Assembly: GCA_011037195.1 (NCBI GenBank)
Contig: JAAEAF010006696.1
Coordinates: forward strand, 1 to 64,000
DNA length: 64,000 nucleotides
Source: Triatoma infestans
Lineage: Eukaryota > Arthropoda > Insecta > Hemiptera > Reduviidae
Direction of reading: 5' to 3'
A model generated the notes under the pieces. That model was not told the DNA's origin. It made no database searches and saw only the letters and a program-made list of their open reading frames with translations. The position numbers and the translations under genes were made by a program. Of this stretch, positions 46,466 to 56,590 are shown in pieces. Each line of letters opens with the position of its first letter. Position 1 is the first letter of the stretch.

Positions 46466-47130
46466 CTGCCAAGATTTCTCAACGGAAAGTACCACTTTAA
46501 TGGATTTTTTTTTTTTTTTTTTTTACTTTTTCGCGATTATCCCAAAAATGATTCCAACAATGTTTTCAAAAACGAGCTATAACTTTTTTATTTGAAACAT
46601 TTCTCCGGAAAAATTCGTTTTAATTACAAAATTCTATCATCTAAATAATATTAATTAGAATTAAATATGTGGTTGAAATTGTGAGTTTGAAGAAAATCGG
46701 TTGACCGGAAGGAAGTGCGTTTTTACTAGGAAGTATTTTTTTAGTTTTCTGTTATTTCCTCTAAAACGATACGGAACTATTTTCTTTATACTTGGAATAT
46801 GAACTACACATATATATAAAGCTATAATTTTTATTTGTAACATTTCTTCTGATGAAATTATTATAGGGATTTTTGTAAGAGGGGGTTGGGATTATATTTT
46901 TCTCCAAAGTGCTATCGTAATTGATTATACAAATCTACCATCTAAATAAAATTAATTAGAAATAAATAGATTGCCAAAATTTGGAGTTTCAAGAAAATTA
47001 GTTAACCGGAAGTATGTTTTTAACTGAACACTTTTTTTTTTTTCAATTTTTGCTAAATTTCATTAAATTTAGTATATACTAACTATAAAATTTTTTAGTC
47101 ACAATTTTGAAAACTGGAGTAAGAAAAAGT
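46466..47130 (+). repeat. ~1 kb repeat copy 5, right part
   Basis: Carries the remaining modules, with 'ccggaag' starts near 46705 and 47005, and the family end ('actggagtaagaaaaagtt', about 47115-47130). Confidence 0.65.
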
Positions 47131-47475
47131 TAACATTTTCAAAGGAAAATTGCTTTTTTGAGGGATCCTGGGTGTGGGGGTGGAGACAGTTTCGTTAAGT
47201 TTGGCTATAAAGTTCCACTTTAATATGTACGTTTCTAAACACTTGTGTGACACCTGTTTTGAAATGTAACTGTAAAAAATTGTTTTTTTTGAGTATTTTT
47301 GAGATTTTCTCATACAGTCTGTGGACGATTCCTTTAAAATTGGCATGCTAACTTTGCAAAAATATAATCGTATTACTTTTATTTGAAAAAAATTTAAATA
47401 AAAAAAAGAATGGTTCAGGAAGGCCTCTCGTTATGATTAAATTTAAACTGATGCCGGTGTTTGGATGATTAGCCC
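47131..47475. other. Intergenic, no gene recognised
   Basis: AT-rich, with weak traces of 1-kb-repeat modules ('tttgagattttctcatacag', about 47285-47310). No gene. Confidence 0.35.
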
Positions 47476-47485
47476 ATCTAAACGT

Positions 47486-47746
47486 TTTTTTTTAAATTTA
47501 TTTAAGGCTCGTCAACATACCCTTCAATTAACATTAAACACTAATTGGCCGCTCGGAGTGTTCTCAGTGCACTGCCGACCTCTGGGGCAAATGTTCTCTC
47601 GCTACAGACAACACTGTCCATCACCGCTCAGTGAGCTGTAGAGGCTGCTAGGAAGAAAAAAAATCTAAGGGTAGCACAGCTGGACTTGAACTCAGGTCCT
47701 CCGCGTGGGAGTCCAGTACGCTACCCACTTAGCTATTCCCTTTCCT
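47486..47746 (-). repeat. tRNA-derived SINE, copy C, with 10-bp target duplication
   Basis: Best-defined copy. ATCTAAACGT flanks it at 47476-47485 and 47747-47756. On the minus strand it runs from a tRNA-like head ('gggaatagctaagtgggtag', box B 'GAGTTCAAGTCC') through the family body to a poly(A) run (T-run at 47486-47492). Length 261 bp. Presence of the duplication shows it moved by LINE-type retroposition. Confidence 0.8.
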
Positions 47747-47864
47747 ATCTAAACGTGTCTAAACATTGCAATTTTAAAGAACTTTTTTTCTTTTTTTTAA
47801 TGAAATTATTGTATTCATTGATATAAGAAAAAGTAGTGTGAGTGTCTCATATCCTCGATACTCT

Positions 47865-48020
47865 TTAGATATTCTCTTCCTCTGCAGTTCATTGTCTGGT
47901 GGTGGGCAGTGTTGCCTGTAACGAGAGAACACTGTGTGCAGGCAGGCTTTGCAGTGAAAAGACTTTAGGCGCAAATGACCATAGGTAAAATATTTCTTTT
48001 TTTTTCTTTTTTTGAAATTC
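47865..48020 (+). repeat. SINE body fragment in opposite orientation
   Basis: 'ggtggtgggcagtgttgcctgt', 'gagagaacactgtg' and 'aggcgcaaatgaccatagg' followed by a T-rich end resemble the complement of copy C. The tRNA-like head is not visible. Confidence 0.4.
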
Positions 48021-48084
48021 ACAACGGCAATATAGCGCCATAAACAGATATGAAGATTCTGTGTAAAAAAAAAGAAATATGAGA

Positions 48085-48445
48085 AATTACGCCGCCATTG
48101 GAGGGTAGTTGAGTAGAGTGCGTGATGAGAGGCGTCGGACTAGAAGATTAGTGTGTGAAGATAGGATACTATGGAATTTCTAATATCTGGAGTTTGTTTA
48201 CTTCTAGTCAGTAAGGGGAGTTTTTTTAGGTCATGGTTTGATTGGAAACATAATAATGTACGTTAACTATATTGTTCCGAAGATCTTGGATTGTAAGGAT
48301 TGGATAAAATTGAGATTGTAACGCTTGGCTGTACCCCACAGTTCGATGCCACTAAATCCAGATAGGTATGATGAGTGAAGGTAAATTTATCGCTTGTTTT
48401 GTAGCGATAGTAATCTGTCTAGAAGTCGCTTAAGTTGTCTGTAGC
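48085..48445 (-). pseudogene. Jockey-like LINE, C-terminal fragment
   Basis: The minus strand reads IIPIWIYW, then a region like LRNNIVNVHYYVSNQT (about 48290-48240). This matches the ...TIVNA..YVSN.T wording of the fragment at 40870-41600. Several stops; dead. Confidence 0.5.
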
Positions 48446-48538
48446 AAGTGTAGATAAAAAAAAAAAATAAATAAATAAAAAAAATAAAAGGGAAATCTTG
48501 TATTGAAAATGTGGCTGGGTCCGCAATGCTGGAAAACA

Positions 48539-49313
48539 TCCATTATTTTATCCGTCGTAGCATGCATATTAGATTTATTCCTGACCGGTTTCGGATATTC
48601 ATCCATCGTCAGAGCAAATTCACCAAGTTTGTGTAGAGAGTTCACTTCAACTAAATGTTTCTGTAGACTCACACTTGTTGGTTGTATGTATGTGGGAAGG
48701 TTACAAGGTTATGTTACTAAATGTGTGTGTTTCATGATAAAGTGAAATTATTATAAATTGTGATTAGGCATTAGAAAATAGTGTGTAATAAATAGCATGT
48801 TTTGAAGAATAGTTTATAACTTCTTTTTCACATTTATTTTTTACTTGTACAAACTTTTCATTGTCCATAAACTTTGCAGTACCTTTCTCTTTAAAAATTA
48901 ATCCTTTAATTGCCTTTCCTTAAAATTTATCTAATCTTATTAATACAGTTTACTCCTGAAATAACTTACCCCCCCAAATGAAAATGACTTGATAAAACAC
49001 TGTGCATGCTTAACAACCGTCTTAAAATTTAGTTATAAACTATTCTTCAAAACATGCTATTTATTACACACTATTTTCTAATGCCTAATCACAATTTATA
49101 ATAATTTCACTTTATCATGAAACACACACATTTAGTAACATAACCTTGTAACCTTCCCACATACATACAACCAACAAGTGTGAGTCTACAGAAACATTTA
49201 GTTGAAGTGAACACTCTACACAAACTTGGTGAATTTACTCTGACGATGGATGAATATCCGAAATCGGTCAGGAATAAATCTAATATGCATGCTACGACGG
49301 ATAAAATAATGGA
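48539..49313. repeat. Near-perfect inverted repeat, 283-bp arms (Penelope-like, hammerhead-like cores)
   Basis: Arm 1 (48539-48821) and arm 2 (49031-49313) are the same length and, read by eye, differ at about three positions; the spacer is 209 bp. Each arm contains a hammerhead-like segment: CTGACGA, T, a GGAT/ATCC hairpin, GAAA and GGTC. It is on the minus strand in arm 1 (about 48576-48620) and on the plus strand in arm 2 (about 49231-49275). The short ORFs on each arm are mirror images of one another and are not genes. A diverged palindromic copy occurs at 62222-62445. A transcript across it would form a long hairpin. Confidence 0.8.
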
Positions 49314-49474
49314 GGAAATCTTTTATTGTGAGATATTAACAATTTTAATTATACTACGATAATATTAGTCACAATAGAAAACATAAAAAAAAAAAACACA
49401 AATAAATAATAATATTAAAAGAAACAAATGACGAGTCGATTTGTATTCATTTATTGTTAATTTAATTTTTAAAA

Positions 49475-50368
49475 ATGTTAGTTACCAAATTTTCTTATAA
49501 ATATATTATTTTATTCATCTTGAAATTGTGTATGACAACAGATGGAACTACTGAATACTCTCGTTTTGAAATCGATATTGAGAAAGCACCGTATACAGTG
49601 CACATATCACCAGTGGGCTGTACAGGGGCGTTAATACATCCAAAATGGGTAATATCGGCTGCACATTGTTATCTTGGTGAATTAAATATTTATATTTCAG
49701 TTGGTTCAACGGAAATGGATAAAACTCATTATTTCATCAAATGCATTGATATATATTTACATCCGCATTATTATAGTAGGCATTTTAAATCTGGAATAGA
49801 AAGTAAAACAAACCATGATATCTGTGTATTAGAATTGGATACACCTGTACAATTATCAAAATCAATACAATTATTACAATTAGATGATAGTGAATGGCCG
49901 AATGTTTGGAATAGAAGTTGTAAATTAGCCGGTTTTGTTATGAATGCATTAAACAAAATAACATTGCATCAATCACCAGTAATTGCTAGGATATTGTGCG
50001 GTTGTATTAAAACAGATGGAATTATATGTGGCATACCAGTAGAAGCAGATAATCTACCATGTTATGGTGATGCTGGTGGTATTTTGATTTGTGATAATAA
50101 GGGTGTAGCTGTAGCCTCACAAGTGTTGATCTCACCAAGATGTTCTTCTCATATTGACTATCTGCACATACCGCATGGAATTTGTGATATTACTGACGTT
50201 ATATATTTATTTACACATATTGGGAGCCAGCTAGATTGGATTAAAGCAATCACAGATTATAATAAAGCGAATAAACTTACCATAAATATTATAAAATATC
50301 TTGATGTTTTTCTAAATTTCCCTACAACTGCTTTATTAATAATATTTTTTTACCAACTTTTTTTATAG
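49475..50368 (+). CDS. Serine protease homolog lacking the catalytic serine, paralog 3
   Basis: Single exon, 297 residues, with a signal-like N-terminus (KYIILFILKLC, residues 9-19). S1 fold: GCTGALIHPKWVISAAHCY with His64 kept, Asp115 kept in HDICVLEL, but Ser195 is Ala200 in CYGDAGG. Position 189 is Leu194 (NLPC). The activation site is gone: the Thr-Tyr-Ala/Gly-Gly segment of the active paralogs is deleted and Arg30 leads straight into FEIDIEKAPY. All core cysteines remain (49/65, 149/206, 175/185, 196/223), as do YNKANKL and a hydrophobic tail (277-297). It shares Ala195, Leu189, GG and DNKG with paralog 2, its upstream neighbour on the same strand, suggesting common descent from an already inactive copy. 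AATAAA follows about 30 bp after the stop. Confidence 0.85.
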   Translation: MLVTKFSYKYIILFILKLCMTTDGTTEYSRFEIDIEKAPYTVHISPVGCTGALIHPKWVISAAHCYLGELNIYISVGSTEMDKTHYFIKCIDIYLHPHYYSRHFKSGIESKTNHDICVLELDTPVQLSKSIQLLQLDDSEWPNVWNRSCKLAGFVMNALNKITLHQSPVIARILCGCIKTDGIICGIPVEADNLPCYGDAGGILICDNKGVAVASQVLISPRCSSHIDYLHIPHGICDITDVIYLFTHIGSQLDWIKAITDYNKANKLTINIIKYLDVFLNFPTTALLIIFFYQLFL

Positions 50369-50399
50369 ATATAAAGATACCAAATTAATGTATTCAAAT

Positions 50400-50835
50400 A
50401 AAACGAAATGAATTTTTCAAAAACTTTGAACGTTGTTTAATTTTAAAAAATTATTTCTTGATCAATCATATGGTCTGTTTAGCCATCAATATAAAGGAAC
50501 CAAAATTAAGTCATAAATTGTTAATGTTTCACTAATCAACATATTTCTTCCATATAATTGCAGTTTTGAAGGATGCCCAAAAACAGGTTTTCTTATGGTA
50601 TTTTTACTTTCTCTAACAATTTCGTAAGAGAGAAGATTGCGAGACTGCAAAAAAATTTCGAAATTAAGTTTCCAGATACTTTGAGGCAACGGAAACTTGC
50701 AGGAAATTCAAACATTGTATTTCCGTTTAGCTACTATAACTTATCTGACACGAAGATTTCGGACGAAATTCATCAACCAGAAATATGACAACCACAATAT
50801 GAATTAACTGATTTTTTTTTTTTTTTTTTTTTTTT
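50400..50835. other. Intergenic, no gene recognised
   Basis: AT-rich. The opposing short ORFs at 50486-50788 are AT-driven and overlap each other on both strands. Weak 1-kb-repeat words appear near 50760-50790. Confidence 0.35.
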
Positions 50836-51215
50836 ACTTTCTCTTACTCCTTAGTAAGCGGACTTATTGTAATTGTGTCAAATTTTCGATATCAAATTTT
50901 CACCGGAAACATCCGTTTTAAAGTCTCCTGAGTCCAGAAAAAGTGGTTTTTAGATACTTGTGTGTGTGTGTGTATATATGTGAACAGCATAGCTCAAAAA
51001 CGAAAAATCACAGGAAGTTCAAACTTGTTATGAGATCTGACAGTAATTTATGTGTCAATCAACCGGAAGTACCACTTTACTAAATTTTTTTATTTTATTT
51101 TTTTTTTTACTTTTTCGCGATCTTCTCAAAAATGGTTCCGTCAAAATTCATATATCAACTAAACATACAAAGATCTACAACTTTTATTTAAAACATTTCT
51201 TTGTGAATATCGAGT
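50836..51215 (+). repeat. ~1 kb repeat copy 6, truncated
   Basis: Begins with ACTTTCTCTTACTCC and the AGTAAG partner, continues through the first module ('ccggaagtaccactttact', 'tcgcgatcttctcaaaaatgg') and stops near 51210. Confidence 0.65.
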
Positions 51216-51344
51216 AGATCATCCCATTAGTAAATCTCTTATACAATTATACCTTTATTGTATAAAATATACACATATAATAATTTATATATTAGATTAA
51301 GGATATAGGGGTGCGAGGAGGAGGAGATATGAATGTTGGTCTGA

Positions 51345-51345
51345 T

Positions 51346-51378
<33 letters not shown>

Positions 51379-51435
51379 TTATTATTATTAGTATTATTCT
51401 TATTATTATTATATATTATATTATTTATATTTATG

Positions 51436-51469
<34 letters not shown>

Positions 51470-51485
51470 GATTATTATTTATTAT
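51345..51485 (+). repeat. (att)n microsatellite at a LINE 3' end
   Basis: About 140 bp of imperfect ATT units. It directly abuts the 3' end of the minus-strand LINE fragment at 51486, so it is best read as an expanded (taa)n tail of that element. Confidence 0.75.
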
Positions 51486-52290
51486 TTGACCGGGTGCCTG
51501 GCGGCATGTGACCTAAGCATATATGGCTTTTATCCCCCTGATGCCCCCCCATATCATCCCCTTAAATAGTCTCCCCCAGCAGTCTACTGGTCAGTCTACA
51601 ATATCCCAGGATATCCTTTAACTCCAACTCGCACTGGCAATCCTGCGAGAGTGTTACCCTCCCAAATACGCTAAGCCTAGTACCAGCGAAACGGGGGCAC
51701 TGACATAGATAGTGATACACCTGTTTCCCTGACTCCATCATCGCAATTCTGACAAATGGGGCTAGACGTCCTCCCTATGTTAAACAAATGACTAGACACC
51801 CAGGTGTGTCCAGTAACTGCCCCTCAGACCTATCCTGCTGAGGGACAGGAGGTAACCCGAAACTCCCTGCTTAATCCCTTTTATAAATCTTTTAGCTTGG
51901 AGGCACCTCTGCGTGTCCGTCCAGCATTTCTTCAAGACTCTCACCACCCAAAGTATAATCTGTTTATCGCGAATCCTCTTAGTGACGGCAAGGGCTGGTT
52001 AAGGATCACAAAATGGTAATGATGATACCTCCCTAGCCAACTGATCCGCCCTCTCATTGCCTTCTATTCCCGCATGTCCAGGTATCAGTGGTGGCTTCAC
52101 TATCGGAGAATATCCATACCTCTTTAATCTCTCCCTGCCACTCCCCCACAACGCGGCAACATTCAATAATGCCCACCACCTCGGACTGGAAAACAGTGGC
52201 CAAAACATCCAAGGACACCGAACTCCCTCTATCCAACTCCTGCAACCATGCTCCCCTCTCCCTACAGGCCAGTTCCCTCCTGCCAACTTA
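51486..52290 (-). pseudogene. RNase H-bearing LINE, truncated and degenerate
   Basis: Same family as 44006-45248. The 3' untranslated segments align (on the plus strand 'gacctaag.....tggc.tttatcccccYgat'), and minus-strand frames give QELDRGSS, SEVVGIIECC, WIFSDSEA and GIEGNERADQLA in two frames. The RNase H active-site region is broken by a deletion after FSDSEA. The plus-strand ORFs here are shadows. Confidence 0.7.
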
Positions 52291-53100
52291 GTATGAATGA
52301 GTTGTGTTCGGCCTTTAGAGATAATTATGCAAATGTATTAATGGCATATATGTATTTATTTTGTATGAATGTGGTAGCTTAGTTTCGCGGATGGAATGAA
52401 TGAGTACCTCATTAGTCAGTTTAATATAATATGAGCATTAATGGCTGAATAATAAAAAAAAAAAACAAAAAAAAACGTATAATTAAGTGGGTACTTTACA
52501 GGAGCTACGGTTGCCTCAAAACATCCAAATGAATCAGTTTTCCCCAAGAAAGTGTTGCAAATAAAAGTGGTAGATATTAATGTATGTTGTAAGCGACCGA
52601 AGTTGAAGAAAGAAATACATTCAAAGACTCCTTGGAATCTTTTTTGAGAAAATTACGATATTTTGAAAGAAAAAAAAAACATTCAGTGAAGCATGCACTG
52701 ATTTTGCCCGAAATCTTGGTAACTACTTAAACGGTGATAATATCTAAACAGAATATTAAGTTTTGGGCTTAATGTAACTTTTCGTTTCTAGGATAGCTAC
52801 ATCTCATCTGTGACGAAGATCTCTTCTTCAGTTTTGTGCGATTTCTCTAAAAAAAAAACAAAAAAAACGGCACAAACGAATTTCTTTAAACATCGTAAAC
52901 ACCCATTTAAATATTTGCCAGAGAAAATTAATCTTTTATGGATACTGGGGAATGAATAGCATTAAGCTTTCCCCTAAAGTACCCCTTCAATAAAGTGTAT
53001 AATTCTACCACCTATATAATATAAATTTACATTAGTAGCATTGTTAAAATACATAATCTTATTACCACAATGAATTTTCTCACTATAAGTTTTATAATAG
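52291..53100. other. Intergenic with decayed 1-kb-repeat sequence
   Basis: Words of the 1-kb family ('gcgatttctctaaaa', 'aacgaatttctttaaac', 'gagaaaattaatcttttatgg') occur at about 52830-52950 in weak form. No gene. Confidence 0.4.
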
Positions 53101-53103
53101 ATG

Positions 53104-53454
53104 TGTTGGATGGAGAGAATTGGTTTTGTTTGATGAGTGAAGAAGAAGACATGGTTAACACTGGTTAACTGGTATATTAATAAATAGACACAGACTGCCT
53201 GGACTTTTACAATAAAGAAGTTATTGGTTTAAGGTAGAGTGGTCAGAGTAATGGTACCTGGATGTACTGAACTGAATTTTCAACTGTTTTTTACTGTTTA
53301 ACTGTGTTTTATGGTCTGTCCGTCGCTATATTTATACAGCTTCTACCCCTTCAGACCGAGAGAGTGGTTGAGATTCTCTTGCTCACTTTGCTGTTTGCTC
53401 TCTTGCTGTTGAGATTCTCTTGCTCTCTTTGCTGTTTGCTCTCTTGTTGTTACA
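53104..53454 (+). mobile_element. LTR of the 25235 family, tandem copy 1
   Basis: Bounded by TGTTGGATGG and TTGTTACA (351 bp), with a TATA segment ('cgctatatttatacagcttc', about 53322-53341) and a 'cacagactgcctggactttta' block shared with the neighbour at 53576. A duplicated 'gagattctcttgctc..tttgctgtttgctctcttg' unit lies near its end. No internal genes. Confidence 0.6.
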
Positions 53455-53575
53455 TTATCCCCTCTCCTGAAGAAATTTTTCACACACGAAAAATTGAATT
53501 TATAGTTAGTATAAATACAGTAACCGCGCGTGCGGGTGAGTATGCACATCTTGTTTGGCTACAATATAATGGGGT

Positions 53576-53882
53576 TGTTGAGCAGAGGAATTAGGTTTGA
53601 TTAAATGAACGAGATATGAAGACACTGGTATAATGTAGCTATAAGTTTACACAAACTGCACTGGACTTTGTAATGAAAATGATAGAATGAATGGTGAGTG
53701 TAAAGATATGATACGATGCGATGTACAGTTGTATGGTTGTATCTGATAGATGTCCTCTAGATAGATTCCCACTGGCATATATACACAGGTTCTCCCACTC
53801 TAGCCTGCCTAAGTCAGAGTGTAGTCTCTTTTAACCAGACATGGCCTTTCTTCTCTCTGCTGTTCTTTGTGGTACTATTACA
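53576..53882 (+). mobile_element. LTR of the 25235 family, tandem copy 2
   Basis: Bounded by TGTTGAGCAG and ACTATTACA (307 bp). It has 'acacaaactgcactggact', 'gatacgatgcgatgtac' and a TATA segment ('gcatatatacacaggttctc') matching the 25235-25554 copy closely. The 121 bp between this and copy 1 contain no gag or pol, so this is not a complete element; it may be a much-deleted (TRIM-like) pair or two solo insertions. Confidence 0.6.
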
Positions 53883-54069
53883 GTTTCAAATAAAGGTGAT
53901 AGGTGTCTGTATTTATAGTTAGTATAACAACTTTAATGAACCCCTTGTATTCCATGGATCCTCATGTATTCATGGAATAAATCGCAGTAAAATTAATAAA
54001 AAAAAAAAAAAATAGTCCGGTAAATTTCTTCTCCAGTAAATTTTATTTAACAAGGAATTTCGGCATTAA

Positions 54070-54266
54070 TTTTTTTTTTTTTTAATTTAACGCAGGTCAA
54101 TATCTATAGTCATTGGCGCCCGGATACTTCTCAGTGCAATGCCGGCCTCCCGGACAGTGTTCTCTCGCTACAGACTACACTGTCTATCACTGTGCAGTGA
54201 GCTGTAGGAAGAAAAAAATCTAAGGGTAGTACAGCTGGACTCGAACCCGGGTCCTATTCTCTTCCT
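54070..54266 (-). repeat. tRNA-derived SINE, copy D
   Basis: T-run at the left (54070-54083), 'tagtcattggcgcccgga', 'tatcactgtgcagtgagctgtag', and box B region GGGTTCGAGTCC on the minus strand. The outermost part of the tRNA-like head is missing. Confidence 0.7.
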
Positions 54267-54880
54267 TTAAATCTTGTTATAATTAATATTGTGTAGATAA
54301 TAGAATGATACAGTATACTGAAGAAAACACTCCAGTGGGGTTATGTAATGACCCCTTCCACCAAAACCATTCTTAAATAAATTTTATACCCACTCTATAC
54401 ACGTGGCTTACTACTTTCACAAAAAAAACTTTAACGGCAACCTTTGCAGAAGATGCTGCCCATCCTTTCATGACATGCTAACCACATTACATGCTAACTA
54501 CTCACTTATTACAAAGACATCTTGTACGACATTCAACAACGCTACAACAAATGGTGAATCAAAATTAACAGTCTATTAGGTATAAGTAAATGACATACAC
54601 ACTACGTAAACGTACATGCCTAACAAGTTTTCTCCATCAATTTAACTTACTCGATTTGCTCCAGGAATTATCAAGGGGTATCATCAAAGTTGTTACCTAT
54701 CACTTTTGTATAAAACTTATACCGAAAAAATTCATTGTTTGTGATAAGATTGAGTTTGTTAACAATGCTACTAATGTAAATTAATATTCTGGAAAACTGA
54801 AGAAGAGAACTTAGTGACAGATAATATGTAGCTATCACAAAAACGTACTATATGTTTAGGTACTATCTCCGTTTGAGTAG
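54267..54880. other. Intergenic, no gene recognised
   Basis: AT-rich. A 64-codon plus-strand ORF at 54590-54784 shows no motif or family resemblance. Confidence 0.35.
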
Positions 54881-55047
54881 ACACCGTTTGATTTCGGGTA
54901 AAAATCAGTGCGACTTCACTGACTGTTTTTTTTTTCTTTAAAATATCGCAATTTTCTTAAAAACGATTTCAACGATTTCCTTTCGACTTCGTATGCTATC
55001 TACACACATTAATACCTACCACTTTTATTTGCAACGATACATAGCTT
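54881..55047 (+). repeat. Decayed ~1 kb repeat fragment
   Basis: 'atcgcaattttcttaaaaacg', 'caacgatttcctttcgacttc' and 'ttttatttgcaac' follow the module order of the 1-kb family in weak form. Confidence 0.4.
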
Positions 55048-55171
55048 CCGCAGTGTTACATGCTATCTTGGACTCCATTTAGATCGCCGATTAACTTGGG
55101 ATCCCCACACAGACTTAAAAAACCAGGCTTTGAATTGGGGGATTTCCACAGTTACGACGGTATAATGGATA

Positions 55172-55482
55172 TGTTAAGTGGAGAGAATTTAGGTCTGGTT
55201 GATGATATAAGAAGAAGACTTGGTTAACACTGGTTAACTATTATATTAATTAAGAAACACAGACTGCCTGGATTTTATAATCGAGAAATGTTTAAGATAG
55301 AGTGGTATGAAAATGACACATGGCGATAGGATGTATTGAACTGAATTAAACTGTGTTTTTGGAGTGTCCATCGCTATATTTATACAGCTTCTCCCACTCC
55401 AGTTCGAGAGAGTGGTTGAGCTTCTCTTGCTCTCTTTGGTTGCTGAGCTTCTCATTCATTGGTTGCTATTAAATAATTTACA
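55172..55482 (+). mobile_element. LTR of the 25235 family, inside a jockey-like fragment
   Basis: Starts TGTTAAGTGG, shares 'ggagagaatttaggt', 'cttggttaacactggttaac' and 'cgctatatttatacagcttct' with the copies at 25235 and 53104, and ends near 'aatttaca'. The right border is approximate. Confidence 0.55.
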
Positions 55483-55609
55483 AAACTATAATTCGACCTA
55501 TATGGTTGTACGGTTGCGAAGTTTAGGTCCAAGCCTACCAAGCCTTCCAGCCTATAAAGAATACAAGCTTTCCAATCTAAACTTCTAGGACACATTACTG
55601 ACGCACCCT

Positions 55610-56320
55610 GTTGGAATGTTCTAGAAGACTGGAAGATCTTTCTTCATTAAAGGATGTGCTTCTGGTCTGGGTTCCAGGTCATATGGAAATTTTTGGGAAT
55701 GAGGAGGTGGATAGGTTTGCCAAATTAGGTGCCTCTCTCCCTTTCATTGGTCCAGAGCCTGCTGTTGGTGTGTCTTCTGACACATGTTTGTCGGGCTTTC
55801 AGATGTGGATGACCTCACAGCAATCATCCTTATGGATGAGTGCAGTGGGTTGTCGGCAGTCTAAAATGCTCATTGGGGGTCCGGGCGGAGCTTTGAGTAG
55901 TGGGGTCCGATGTCTTTCACGGACCTCCCTCAGGTATCTGGTTGGATTCCTCACTGGGCATTGTGGTTTAAGGAGACATCTCTATATAATGGGACTTGTG
56001 CCTGACCCTTTTTGTAGAGTTTGTGAAACTGAGGAGGAAACACCAATGCATTTGATGACGAATTGTTTGGGTTGTGAGGAGATTAGGTTTAGGACCTTCG
56101 GCCGGAATAGGATGTCGGTAGAGGATCTTAAGCTGTGTCCTTTTAAGGTTTTGGTCCGATTTGTTCGGTCTGTTGTGAAACTTAGATGGTTAAAACCTGG
56201 GCCTGGATTTTCATTCTAGTCCCAGTGGTAGGTATTCTTTAGGGGCGGCTATATGGGCCCGAGGGGGCTTTGGATAGCGTAGGGTTTACTTCCCTCCCCT
56301 TTTGGGAATAATAATAATAA
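55610..56320 (+). pseudogene. RNase H-bearing LINE, 5'-truncated, with 11-bp target duplication
   Basis: TGACGCACCCT flanks it exactly (55599-55609 and 56321-56331). The frame 55611-56219 (202 residues) starts inside the RNase H: LLVWVPGHMEIFGNEEVDRF (about residues 18-37), then LTGHCGLRRHLYIMG and the zinc-like CRVCETEEETPMHLMTNC. There are no lesions in what remains. A 3' untranslated segment and a (taa)n tail (56308-56320) follow. The GHMEIFGNE block departs from the usual GHAGIxGNE. A young, dead-on-arrival copy. Confidence 0.8.
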
Positions 56321-56590
56321 TGACGCACCCTACTACGACTCCCAACCTTATACTACACCATTGACTTCAATATACCAATCGTGACAGACACAATAAATTA
56401 CAACCATATACAAAACGTTTCACCAAACAGTATCACAAAATAACAATTCTCTCATCTCCAATTTAAGCTTATCACAGAATACAACAAGGTTTACTGAAAA
56501 GGAACAGGCGTAACAATGCCAAGAGTGTACATCGCTGGATGGCTCTTCCACTCAATTTCCTCAAGCCAATAGCATCAACAGTGAGCAGTA

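Larger units (their letters stand above)
55050..56590 (+). pseudogene. Jockey-like LINE fragment split by an LTR and by another LINE
   Basis: Three separated pieces read in order. 55060-55140 gives LGLHLDRRLTWDPH; 55485-55598 gives TIIRPIWLYGCE and, shifted, a jockey-type linker; 56332-56590 continues with shifted TLHH and IPIVTDTI blocks and a decayed end. The insertions are the LTR at 55172-55482 and the RNase H LINE at 55610-56320. Removing both joins the pieces in a sensible order. Dead. Confidence 0.5.

Noticed and set aside
48430..49362. Two similar 60-80 residue ORFs (MSLQKHLVEVN...) on opposite strands
   Set aside because: They are the two arms of the inverted repeat read in each direction; the frame is not conserved in the third copy at 62.3 kb.
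51340..51485. CRISPR-like array or origin from short repeats
   Set aside because: It is a simple trinucleotide microsatellite in eukaryotic DNA; no spacer structure.
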